In this document: piece by piece, positions 8,395 to 14,032 of the stretch
Layout of the letters: each line of letters starts with the position of its first letter
How positions within the stretch are numbered: position 1 is the first letter of the stretch
From: Proteobacteria bacterium UBA6920
GTDB lineage: Bacteria; Pseudomonadota; Gammaproteobacteria; SG8-11
Direction: 5' to 3'
Length of the DNA stretch: 18,450 bases
Assembly (NCBI GenBank): GCA_002448875.1
Contig: DKAS01000067.1
Span: forward strand, 9,100 to 27,549
Program-made: the position numbers and the translations under genes
The notes under the pieces: generated by a model
Seen by the model: only the letters and a program-made list of their open reading frames with translations
What the model was told of the DNA's origin: nothing
Database searches by the model: none

Positions 8395-8410
8395 GATTGC
8401 GCACGCAATC
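8395..8410. promoter_or_regulatory. Inverted repeat upstream of 16-haem cytochrome (possible operator)
   Basis: GATTGCG-CA-CGCAATC is a 7-bp inverted repeat lying 24 bases upstream of the predicted -35 box. Its core TTGCGCACGCAA differs by one base from the perfect palindrome TTGCGCGCGCAA upstream of the 20-haem gene. This suggests a dimeric regulator acting on both. Confidence 0.4.
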
Positions 8411-8450
8411 GGCAATACCCGCTGTTACCGGCCGCTTCGATGTTTTATGT

Positions 8451-8478
8451 AAAAAAAGAGCGCTCCGAAGAGCGCTCT
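8451..8478 (-). terminator. Intrinsic terminator of the 20-haem cytochrome gene
   Basis: On the minus strand a perfect 9-bp stem AGAGCGCTC/GAGCGCTCT (8478-8470 and 8465-8457) closes on a TTCG tetraloop. A run of seven T (8457-8451, overlapping the last stem base) follows. It lies 37 bases after the cytochrome stop and separates it from the promoter of the 16-haem gene, so the two paralogues are separately transcribed. Confidence 0.9.
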
Positions 8479-8515
8479 GGGGCTATGAACAGCAAGGGAA
8501 GTACATTACAACCAT

Positions 8516-10216
8516 TCAGATAGTCAACCAGTTGGTAGTGATATGGCAAACATTGCATTCCTGGCCACCAGTCGCGCTGTGCCCTCCGGGCAGGGTGTGA
8601 CAGGTGGAACAAACGCCAATAACCTGGGTATGGTCGACGCGGTTGGCCGGCACCGGTGTCCAGTGCAGGGGAAACTTGTCGTGGCAGTTGTCACAGGCGT
8701 TGCTGCTGGCGATGTGAGTGGCGGACTTGCCGCTGGCCGCCACGCCATTGTGACAGGAGACGCAATTGCCGATGAAAGTACTGTGATCTACCGGATTGCC
8801 ACCAACCACCGGCGGCTGCGGGGGTGAAACCACCACCGCCCCCAGCCACACCAGCGTCGTATGGCAAACGTCGCACTCCGCGCTGGTAACCACGTGAGTC
8901 ACGGTTTTGCCGGTGGCCGTCACGCCGTTGTGACAGCTGGAGCAGGTTCCCAGCACCTGGGTATGATCGACCCGGTTGGCCGCCACCGGCAGCCAGGGCG
9001 CGGGAAACTTGTCATGGCAGGCTTCGCATGCATCGGTAGTATTCATGTGATTGACTGACTTGCCGCTGGCGACGACGCCGTTGTGGCAGCTTATGCAGTT
9101 ACCCACCAGGGTCGTATGATCCGGCACGCCACCGTTACCACCGCCCGTTGCGGGTGGTGGCGGCGGCAACAAGCCGCCCGGCCAGCTCGACGTATTATGG
9201 CAAGCATCGCATTCCTGGCCGTCGGTCGGGCTGTGGCCCCCGGGCAGGCTATGACACGCGGAGCAGACGCCGATGACCTGGGTATGATCGACGCGATTGG
9301 CCGCCACCGGCGTCCAGGCTGTCACCCCGTGACACGCGTCGCAGGCATTGGTGCTCGCAATATGGGTCGCGGATTTGCCGCTGGCCACCGTACCATTGTG
9401 ACAACTGGCGCACGTCCCAAGAACCTGGGTGTGATCCACGCGCAACACCGGCAACCACACCGCGGGATCGTGACAGGCGTCGCAGACGTTGCTCGTCGCG
9501 ATATGGGTTGCCGGCTTCTCCACTACCTGCGGCGGCGAAAACGCCGGGATCCAGGCATCCGTGGTATGACAGACGTTGCACTGGCGGGTGGTAAGCACAT
9601 GAGTGACCGTCTTGCCCGAGGCAATGACGCCGTTATGACAGCTGTCGCAGGTGCCCAATACTTCGGTGTGAGCAATAACGGTGGGCGGACTGTCTGTACC
9701 CGCGGTATGGCAGGCGGCGCAGTTGTCGCTGCTGGCGATATGGGTGGCGGGCTTGCCGCTGAGTCCACCGGCGGTCAGCAGATCGGACCAGCTGCGCGTG
9801 CCATGGCATTGATCACAGGCACCAGAGGTCGCCGGGTGGGTGGCACTCTTGCCGGTGGCCAGCACCCCGTCATGACAGCGGCTGCATTCACCCAGCACCT
9901 GGGCGTGATCTACATCCTCCACCTGCAACCAGGTTTTGGTGGAATGGCAGGCGTCGCAGCTGGCGGTGCTGGCGATATGTTCCGCCGGTTTGCCGCTGGC
10001 CTGAATACCGTCGTGGCAATCAGCGCACAGGCCGGCGACATCCTTGTGTTTGAACTTGGTGGAACGCCCCGGACTGCTCTGTGTCTGCCGGCTGCCGTCC
10101 CCCGGCTCACCGCTGCTGTCGGCATTGCTCTGCGCGCAACCGCCCGCCGCGACCGCCAGCGCCAGCAGCAATGCCCCGGCCGCGGAACCTCTAAAATAAC
10201 TGATCCTGTTACCCAT
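8516..10216 (-). CDS. 20-haem c-type cytochrome lipoprotein
   Basis: A 566-residue exported lipoprotein. The signal peptide ends at AGGC (C27), and a Ser/Gly-rich linker follows at 28-56. The haem region at 57-558 has 20 CXXCH motifs. Every one has an upstream histidine, six residues before the first cysteine in 18 cases and seven in two (the GGHSPTDGQEC and GGHSATGGQEC modules). Bis-histidine haems in a linear array are therefore likely. Two Pro/Gly-rich linkers, after WPGG and after LVWLG, flank a four-haem block that is duplicated at the C-terminus. It lacks the PKD domain of its paralogue. The ATG at 10216 follows AAGGGGGCAGG; the frame open to 10438 has no signal peptide at its start and is rejected. 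The substrate or partner is unknown; the role inferred is envelope electron transfer. Confidence 0.95.
   Translation of the reverse strand: MGNRISYFRGSAAGALLLALAVAAGGCAQSNADSSGEPGDGSRQTQSSPGRSTKFKHKDVAGLCADCHDGIQASGKPAEHIASTASCDACHSTKTWLQVEDVDHAQVLGECSRCHDGVLATGKSATHPATSGACDQCHGTRSWSDLLTAGGLSGKPATHIASSDNCAACHTAGTDSPPTVIAHTEVLGTCDSCHNGVIASGKTVTHVLTTRQCNVCHTTDAWIPAFSPPQVVEKPATHIATSNVCDACHDPAVWLPVLRVDHTQVLGTCASCHNGTVASGKSATHIASTNACDACHGVTAWTPVAANRVDHTQVIGVCSACHSLPGGHSPTDGQECDACHNTSSWPGGLLPPPPPATGGGNGGVPDHTTLVGNCISCHNGVVASGKSVNHMNTTDACEACHDKFPAPWLPVAANRVDHTQVLGTCSSCHNGVTATGKTVTHVVTSAECDVCHTTLVWLGAVVVSPPQPPVVGGNPVDHSTFIGNCVSCHNGVAASGKSATHIASSNACDNCHDKFPLHWTPVPANRVDHTQVIGVCSTCHTLPGGHSATGGQECNVCHITTNWLTI
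8519..8791 (-). repeat. Four-haem block, C-terminal copy (haems 17-20)
   Basis: Residues 476-566 of the 20-haem protein (VDHSTFIGNC to the C-terminus) repeat the layout of residues 365-458. Both copies have a GNC-xx-CHNG haem, a CHDKFP-xx-W haem, a NRVDHTQV-linked haem and a final EC-xx-CH-x-T haem. The 16-haem paralogue has the block once. Confidence 0.75.
8843..9124 (-). repeat. Four-haem block, internal copy (haems 13-16)
   Basis: Residues 365-458 (PDHTTLVGNC to LVWL) are the partner of the C-terminal block. The two are separated by a 17-residue Pro/Gly/Val linker. The copies differ at many positions, including the third haem module (CSSCHNGV here against CSTCHTLPGGH), so the duplication is not recent or has been shuffled. 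Confidence 0.75.
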
Positions 10217-10350
10217 AAGCCTGCCCCCTTGTGAACTGGCGAAAACAAATCGTGCATGGTCCGGTAATCGCGCCACTGCCTGCGCTATGCGGGCACTCGC
10301 CCTCCCTGGCAAGGCTGCATAGCCGGCTGCTACTGCCACCGGTAGTGATC

Positions 10351-10378
10351 TGTACGCCGGCCGCGCGCAAAGGGTTGC
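10351..10378 (-). promoter_or_regulatory. Predicted ECF sigma promoter of the 20-haem cytochrome gene
   Basis: On the minus strand GCAACC (10378-10373), a 16-base spacer ending GGCCGG, and CGTACA (10356-10351) lie about 135 bases before the ATG. It shares AACC-C-TTT after the -35 and CCGG before CGTAC with the other two sites. The -35 overlaps the palindrome at 10375-10386. Confidence 0.65.
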
Positions 10379-10386
10379 GCGCGCAA
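10375..10386. promoter_or_regulatory. Palindrome TTGCGCGCGCAA overlapping the 20-haem -35 box
   Basis: This is a perfect 12-bp palindrome. Its left half also forms a 9-bp inverted repeat with CGCGCGCAA at 10362-10370 (AGGG between), within the predicted promoter spacer. It resembles the repeat upstream of the 16-haem gene and may be a repressor site. Unlike that one, it sits on the -35 box. Confidence 0.4.
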
Positions 10387-10388
10387 CA

Positions 10389-10400
10389 ACGCAATTGCGT
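10389..10400. promoter_or_regulatory. Palindrome ACGCAATTGCGT
   Basis: A second perfect 12-bp palindrome begins 2 bases after the first and shares its GCAA/TTGC half-sites. The pair lies between the two divergent promoters, a natural place for a regulator acting on both. A T-run follows on the plus strand, but the 4-bp stem is too short for a terminator. Confidence 0.4.
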
Positions 10401-10443
10401 GTTTTTCCAGCAATAAAAAATTTCACCTTGGCGCCCAACGGCG

Positions 10444-10471
10444 GGAACCCTTGGCAGCAATTCGGCGTACT
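10444..10471 (+). promoter_or_regulatory. Predicted autoregulatory promoter of the ECF sigma operon
   Basis: GGAACC (10444-10449), a 16-base spacer ending TTCGG, and CGTACT (10466-10471) form a typical ECF-type promoter, about 170 bases before the sigma start. ECF genes commonly transcribe themselves, and the match to the two cytochrome promoters suggests one regulon. Confidence 0.68.
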
Positions 10472-10606
10472 TCTAATTGGTAAAGGCTGGAAATATCAGG
10501 GCGCCAGTGACTGCATTATGTTAATGGCACCGTGGCACGCCGGACTGTACTATTGCCAGACAGACGAACACCGCCACCGGCGGGGCGCAGGGACAGAGGG
10601 GGAAAT

Positions 10607-10628
10607 CAGAGTTCTTGCCGGAGCTCTG
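10607..10628 (+). other. Leader hairpin just upstream of the ECF sigma start codon
   Basis: CAGAGTTC and GAGCTCTG pair over 8 bp (one G-U) around a TTGCCG loop, ending 13 bases before the ATG. The region between hairpin and ATG has no good Shine-Dalgarno sequence. The hairpin could influence sigma translation. Confidence 0.35.
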
Positions 10629-10641
10629 ATGGTAGTAAATA

Positions 10642-11232
10642 ATGAAAAATGGCGACGATTTTGCGGTCTTACTGACTTCGCATCTGGGCGACCTGTACCG
10701 TTTTGCCTGGCGCCTGACCCGCCACAAGGAAACCGCCGAAGACCTGGTGCAGGATCTGTTCGTCAGTCTGGATCTGCGCAGCGTGGATCCGGAAACGGTG
10801 CGCAACCCGCGCGCCTGGTTGAGCAGGATTCTGTACTGTCGCTTCGTCGAGCATTGGCGCCGGGAAAATCGCTCGCCCGTGCACCTGGCGGATACCGGCG
10901 CCGGCGATTCCATGGATGATATGCCGGACTTTGCGGCCTGCGATCACCTGATCAGCGATGATCCCGGCCCGGAAACCCAGGTGGAAAACGCCGCGCGCCA
11001 GGCGCTGTTACAGGTGGCGCTGGATCAGTTGAGCGGTGAACACCGGGATATTCTTCTGCTGCATGATGTTGAAGGCTATTCCTTCCCGGAGCTGGAGACC
11101 ATTATGGCGGTGCCGGTGGGTACCCTGAAATCACGTCTGCATCGCGCGCGCAACCGCCTGCAGGCTTTGTTGGAAAACATGAATTTCTTCGAACGGGATG
11201 ACACACAATGTTATCCCAGGGCGGTAAAATGA
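10642..11232 (+). CDS. ECF-family RNA polymerase sigma factor
   Basis: A 196-residue group IV sigma factor with only regions 2 and 4. Region 2 is at about 12-75, with YRFAWRLTRHKETAEDLVQD and the DNA-melting/-10 segment NPRAWLSRILYCRFVEHWRR. Region 4 is at about 125-176, with LSGEHRDILLLHDVEGYSFPE and the helix-turn-helix GTLKSRLHRARNRLQ that reads the -35. A longer acidic linker (about 80-120) joins them. Its stop overlaps the anti-sigma start by 4 bases (ATGA), the usual coupling that keeps the pair in balance. I infer that it transcribes its own operon and the two cytochrome genes from the shared promoter element. The inducing signal is unknown. Confidence 0.94.
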   Translation: MKNGDDFAVLLTSHLGDLYRFAWRLTRHKETAEDLVQDLFVSLDLRSVDPETVRNPRAWLSRILYCRFVEHWRRENRSPVHLADTGAGDSMDDMPDFAACDHLISDDPGPETQVENAARQALLQVALDQLSGEHRDILLLHDVEGYSFPELETIMAVPVGTLKSRLHRARNRLQALLENMNFFERDDTQCYPRAVK

Positions 11233-11867
11233 ATTGCCAGCAGTTTCAGCAGCACTGCAGCGCCATCCTCGATGGCGACGCGGATGCGGCGCAGGAAATG
11301 GCGTTGCTGCACCATCTCAAGACCTGCGGCGCCTGCAGCACTCATCTGCAACACTACCTGCAGATGAAACGTCTGCTGCGCGCCATGCCCGCGCCACCAC
11401 CCGACGCCGGCCTGGCCGCGCGTATCCTGGCGCAACGCAACGAACGCTCGCTGCCAACATCACGAACTGCGGCACGCTTCACCATGGTGGCCGCGATGCT
11501 GGCCGCCGGCATCGCCTACCTGGCCGTGACCGCTCTCCTGCCCTGGGGACAACCCGCCGCCGGCGGCGACCAGATCAGCGCCCGGCTGGCCGCCGATCAC
11601 AGCCTGCATCTGGTGCTGAATTCGACCGACGAATTGCAGCAGGTAACATTCGTGGTGATCACCCCCGACAATCTGGCGCTAGAGGGTTTCGCTTCCACCC
11701 ACCGGGTCGAGTGGACCGGACAATTGAAGAAGGGCCGCAATCTGGTCTCCCTGCCCATCGTCGCCGTCGGCGATAGCGCGGGGAAAATCATCATGGAAAT
11801 CAGTCATGGCAACGAACACAAGCGATTTGCGGTACAGATCAACGGTGACAGCGATGATCACGTCTAG
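11229..11867 (+). CDS. Transmembrane zinc-finger anti-sigma factor
   Basis: A 212-residue partner of the preceding sigma factor. The N-terminal cytoplasmic part has the zinc anti-sigma motif H-x3-C-x2-C (H29, C33, C36, in HLKTCGAC), which grips the sigma factor. One membrane helix lies at about 80-102 (VAAMLAAGIAYLAVTALLPW). About 110 residues are then periplasmic, predicted to be beta-rich (LVLNSTDELQQVTFVVI; GRNLVSLPIV), probably the sensing part. The start at 11229 overlaps the sigma stop and has AGGGCGG upstream; the in-frame ATG at 11208 is less likely. The C-terminus overlaps the next gene by 14 bases, so the operon is tightly coupled. Confidence 0.9.
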   Translation: MNCQQFQQHCSAILDGDADAAQEMALLHHLKTCGACSTHLQHYLQMKRLLRAMPAPPPDAGLAARILAQRNERSLPTSRTAARFTMVAAMLAAGIAYLAVTALLPWGQPAAGGDQISARLAADHSLHLVLNSTDELQQVTFVVITPDNLALEGFASTHRVEWTGQLKKGRNLVSLPIVAVGDSAGKIIMEISHGNEHKRFAVQINGDSDDHV

Positions 11868-12357
11868 GCGAACCTTACTGACGCTGACCGCGTATCTCTG
11901 TGTTACACCGGCCGTCTGGGCCGGCAGCCCGCTGGACGCCGTCACCCTGCAGGTCATAGAACTGGAGCAGTCGCCGCAGGAGTTCGCCCAGGTCATCGTC
12001 GTGCCCGGCGCCGCGCCGGCAGGTAACACCGACGCCGTCAGCGGCGTTGCCGCCGACCCGCTGCGGGTCGCGCCGCTGCCGCGCGCCGCCGTCGGCGCGA
12101 CCAGCACCGCGCCAGCCCGTGATCCCGCCCTGTTCATCGGCGAACCACGGCTGTGGCAGGACCGCGCCGCGCAGATCAACGCGCAACCGCCGCCGCCCCC
12201 GGAGCTGCGGCTGGACAAAACCGCACCGGCGGCACTCATCGGTAACGCCGTTAAAACCCCGCCGACACTGCCGCCGGCCGGCGCCATAGACAAAACCCCG
12301 CTGCCAGGGAAGTTGCCTGCGGAAGCGGAGCATGCCGGCACCGGCAGGAATCCTTGA
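11854..12357 (+). CDS. Small exported proline/alanine-rich protein of unknown function
   Basis: A 167-residue protein. The N-terminus MITSRRTLLTLTAYLCVTPAVWA is a Sec signal peptide with a plausible signal peptidase I site after AVWA. The mature part has no recognised domain. It is rich in Pro and Ala (a run of five Pro near residue 110), low in aromatic residues and cysteine-free, and probably largely unfolded. The ATG at 11854 has GGTGA just upstream and overlaps the anti-sigma gene; a longer frame from 11806 would not begin with the signal peptide. Its place between anti-sigma and barrel genes suggests a periplasmic role with one of them, perhaps as linker or sensor ligand. This is inference. 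Confidence 0.65.
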   Translation: MITSRRTLLTLTAYLCVTPAVWAGSPLDAVTLQVIELEQSPQEFAQVIVVPGAAPAGNTDAVSGVAADPLRVAPLPRAAVGATSTAPARDPALFIGEPRLWQDRAAQINAQPPPPPELRLDKTAPAALIGNAVKTPPTLPPAGAIDKTPLPGKLPAEAEHAGTGRNP

Positions 12358-12411
12358 GTCGGTGCCAAGCCCCATAATATGCCGCGGGTTCAGCCGTCCC
12401 AGAGAAGCCGG

Positions 12412-13722
12412 ATGTCATTACCAGTTCGCCGTCATACATTGTTGATCGTCATTGCTCTTTGCGCCTGCAGCGCCGTTACCGGCGCCGAGGAAAGCAGCGA
12501 ATCGCTGTTCACCGCCGCCACCCGCGCCTTCAAACTCAATGATTTCGAATTGGCTTTGCAGCTTTACACCCTGGCCGCCAAGCGCGGCATGGACGATGCC
12601 CGACTGAACTACAATCTGGGAGTCACCTACTACAAGCTGGAGCAATACGAAAAAGCCTATCAATCGCTGCAGCTGGCCTCGCGCGACCGCGAATTCAGCT
12701 GCCTGGCCCACATCAACATGGGCCTGGCCGCGGCCAGACTGGGCGAAATCGAGCTGGCGCAGCGCCAGTTCAAACTGGCGCGCTTCTACGCCATCACCGA
12801 TGCCGAACTGGAACTTGCCGAAAACATGCTGACCGACCTGAGCGCCGCCCGGCTGCGCGCGCAACGCTCGCGCCTCTACGGCGCGGTGCGTTCGGAAATC
12901 GGCTACAACGATAACGTCATTCTCGAGAATGCCAACTACACCATCGATCCGGTCGGCGAGCAGGACCAGTATCTGGCCGTGGCCATGGATACCAACAAGG
13001 CGCTGACCGATCAACTCTCCCTGGCGGGCAGCGCCTACCAGCTGTTGTACAATCGCATCGCTGAATACGAATTCGGCAAGGTCGATCTGGGCATCAGCTA
13101 CACCACCCTCTATGACGCCTGGGCACTGCGCAGCGCTTACTCCCTGGAACGCAATATATTCGGCGGCAGAAATTTTCAGAATATCTCCACCGTGAATTTC
13201 AATATCGGCAAGAACCCGTTTTACGACTCGTTGCTCGGCTTCGATTTTAAATATGCCAAGATCCAGCAGTACGACCCGCGCTATTCGTTCCTCGCCGGCA
13301 ATCTGTGGCAATTGCAGGCGCGCGCCGGCCTGCGCGATCACGGGCAAAGCCTGCAGATCACCGCCGGCCTGGAGGACAGCAACAGCAAGGACGACCATGA
13401 TGTCACCGGCCAGCTGCTCACCAGCTACTCGCCGCGCCGTTACCAGCTGGGTCTGGGCGGCACCGCCCTCTGGTTCCACGGCGCCACGGTGAATTTCGAT
13501 CTGCAGTTTCAGCTCAGCGAATATAAGGACAAGAACACCGAACGCAGCATAACCATCAAACGCAATGACGAGCGCCTGGTGATGCAGATGGAACTGGCCT
13601 ACCCTTTGTCCCACCAGGTTTGGCTCAGCGCCCGTTATCGGCATCTGAAAAACGATTCCAATATCGCCACCTATACCTATACCAGCAACAATTCCAGCCT
13701 CGGCCTGCTGTGGCGCTACTAG
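12412..13722 (+). CDS. TPR-containing outer-membrane beta-barrel protein
   Basis: A 436-residue protein. A signal peptide (LLIVIALCACSAVTGA) is followed by about three TPR repeats at 30-150 (AFKLNDFELALQLYTLAAKRG; NYNLGVTYYKLEQYEKAYQSL; INMGLAAARLGEIELAQRQF). The last 285 or so residues have alternating, aromatic-rich strands ending in SSLGLLWRY. A terminal aromatic residue is the usual recognition signal for barrel insertion by BamA. Periplasmic TPR plus a C-terminal barrel of this size recalls Slam-type surface-lipoprotein translocators and polysaccharide exporters of the PgaA/BcsC type; I cannot choose between them. The ATG at 12412 has AGAGAAG upstream; the frame from 12379 lacks a ribosome site. 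It ends the sigma operon. Confidence 0.87.
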   Translation: MSLPVRRHTLLIVIALCACSAVTGAEESSESLFTAATRAFKLNDFELALQLYTLAAKRGMDDARLNYNLGVTYYKLEQYEKAYQSLQLASRDREFSCLAHINMGLAAARLGEIELAQRQFKLARFYAITDAELELAENMLTDLSAARLRAQRSRLYGAVRSEIGYNDNVILENANYTIDPVGEQDQYLAVAMDTNKALTDQLSLAGSAYQLLYNRIAEYEFGKVDLGISYTTLYDAWALRSAYSLERNIFGGRNFQNISTVNFNIGKNPFYDSLLGFDFKYAKIQQYDPRYSFLAGNLWQLQARAGLRDHGQSLQITAGLEDSNSKDDHDVTGQLLTSYSPRRYQLGLGGTALWFHGATVNFDLQFQLSEYKDKNTERSITIKRNDERLVMQMELAYPLSHQVWLSARYRHLKNDSNIATYTYTSNNSSLGLLWRY

Positions 13723-14032
13723 CGAATTGACCATGAAGATATCACGGTCAAAGCCTGCGACGGTCGGCGTTTTCCAGACAACGCCTATCCCAAGTATTTC
13801 GCTATATCGACGCCAACCAACCGCGGGCTTTCGGTATACATTACGCACATATTCTATCACCATGTTTTACTTGGCTATTTTCTCAATCCCTGGCATTTAC
13901 CAAGGCGCGCCAGCGAGACATTGGGTAGCCGGCTGCGGCAACCGGTAAAGTATCGTGTGGAACCCGTATTTACCCTGATCAACAGCGTCAATTACAATAC
14001 GCGGCATAACTGTGGTAGCTGTCGAGAGTTGT
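13723..14032. other. Intergenic region before the GH17-GT2 gene
   Basis: This gap of about 310 bases is noticeably more AT-rich than its surroundings. Just after the barrel gene stop is an imperfect inverted repeat (TTGACC ... GGTCAA, arms 13727-13736 and 13742-13751, one mismatch) without a T-run. No gene is convincing; a 73-codon plus-strand frame from 13727 has no family features. GGAACC at 13959 looks like an ECF -35, but no CGTAC follows at the right distance. A separate promoter for the glycosyltransferase is likely but not located. Confidence 0.55.

Larger units (their letters stand above)
10217..10641. other. Divergent regulatory region between 20-haem cytochrome and ECF sigma operon
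   Basis: This 425-base gap contains two predicted ECF promoters in divergent orientation (10378-10351 on minus, 10444-10471 on plus) and two 12-bp palindromes between them. It also contains a long sigma leader of about 165 bases with a hairpin (10607-10628) just before the sigma start. I see no gene in it. Confidence 0.7.

Noticed and set aside
8378..8400. TGGCAC ... TTG pattern resembling a sigma-54 promoter on the plus strand
   Set aside because: The invariant GG and GC are not 10 bases apart, and it would point into the terminator region with no gene downstream on that strand.
6735..9990. Periodic, similar short DNA words that could be mistaken for a CRISPR array or satellite
   Set aside because: The period (about 70-78 bases per haem) matches codons of CXXCH protein modules, the copies diverge at third positions, and there are no constant repeats with unique spacers.
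6708..10216. Naming the cytochromes as known nanowire proteins (OmcS/OmcE/OmcZ) or MtrA/MtrC homologues
   Set aside because: Haem number, the constant H-x6-CXXCH spacing, lipidation and module sequence do not match those families as far as I can see. Only a general electron-transfer role is supportable.
9083..10234. Long plus-strand frames (also 7293-8123) opposite the cytochromes, giving repetitive Ala/Gly/His-rich proteins
   Set aside because: The repeats are the antisense of the CXXCH modules on the minus strand. The minus-strand products have signal peptides, lipoboxes and 36 intact haem motifs.
10217..10438. N-terminal extension of the 20-haem cytochrome from the ATG at 10438
   Set aside because: The extension would bury the signal peptide and lipobox; it also crosses the predicted promoter, and the ATG at 10216 has a strong ribosome site.
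12418..13863. Long minus-strand open frame (481 codons) opposite the TPR-barrel gene
   Set aside because: It mirrors the codon pattern of a GC-rich gene on the other strand. The plus-strand product has a signal peptide, TPRs and a barrel end, while the minus-strand product shows no family features.
13959..13991. GGAACC followed by CGTCAA upstream of the glycosyltransferase, as a fourth copy of the ECF promoter
   Set aside because: The spacer would be 21 bases instead of 16 and the second box is CGTCA rather than CGTAC.
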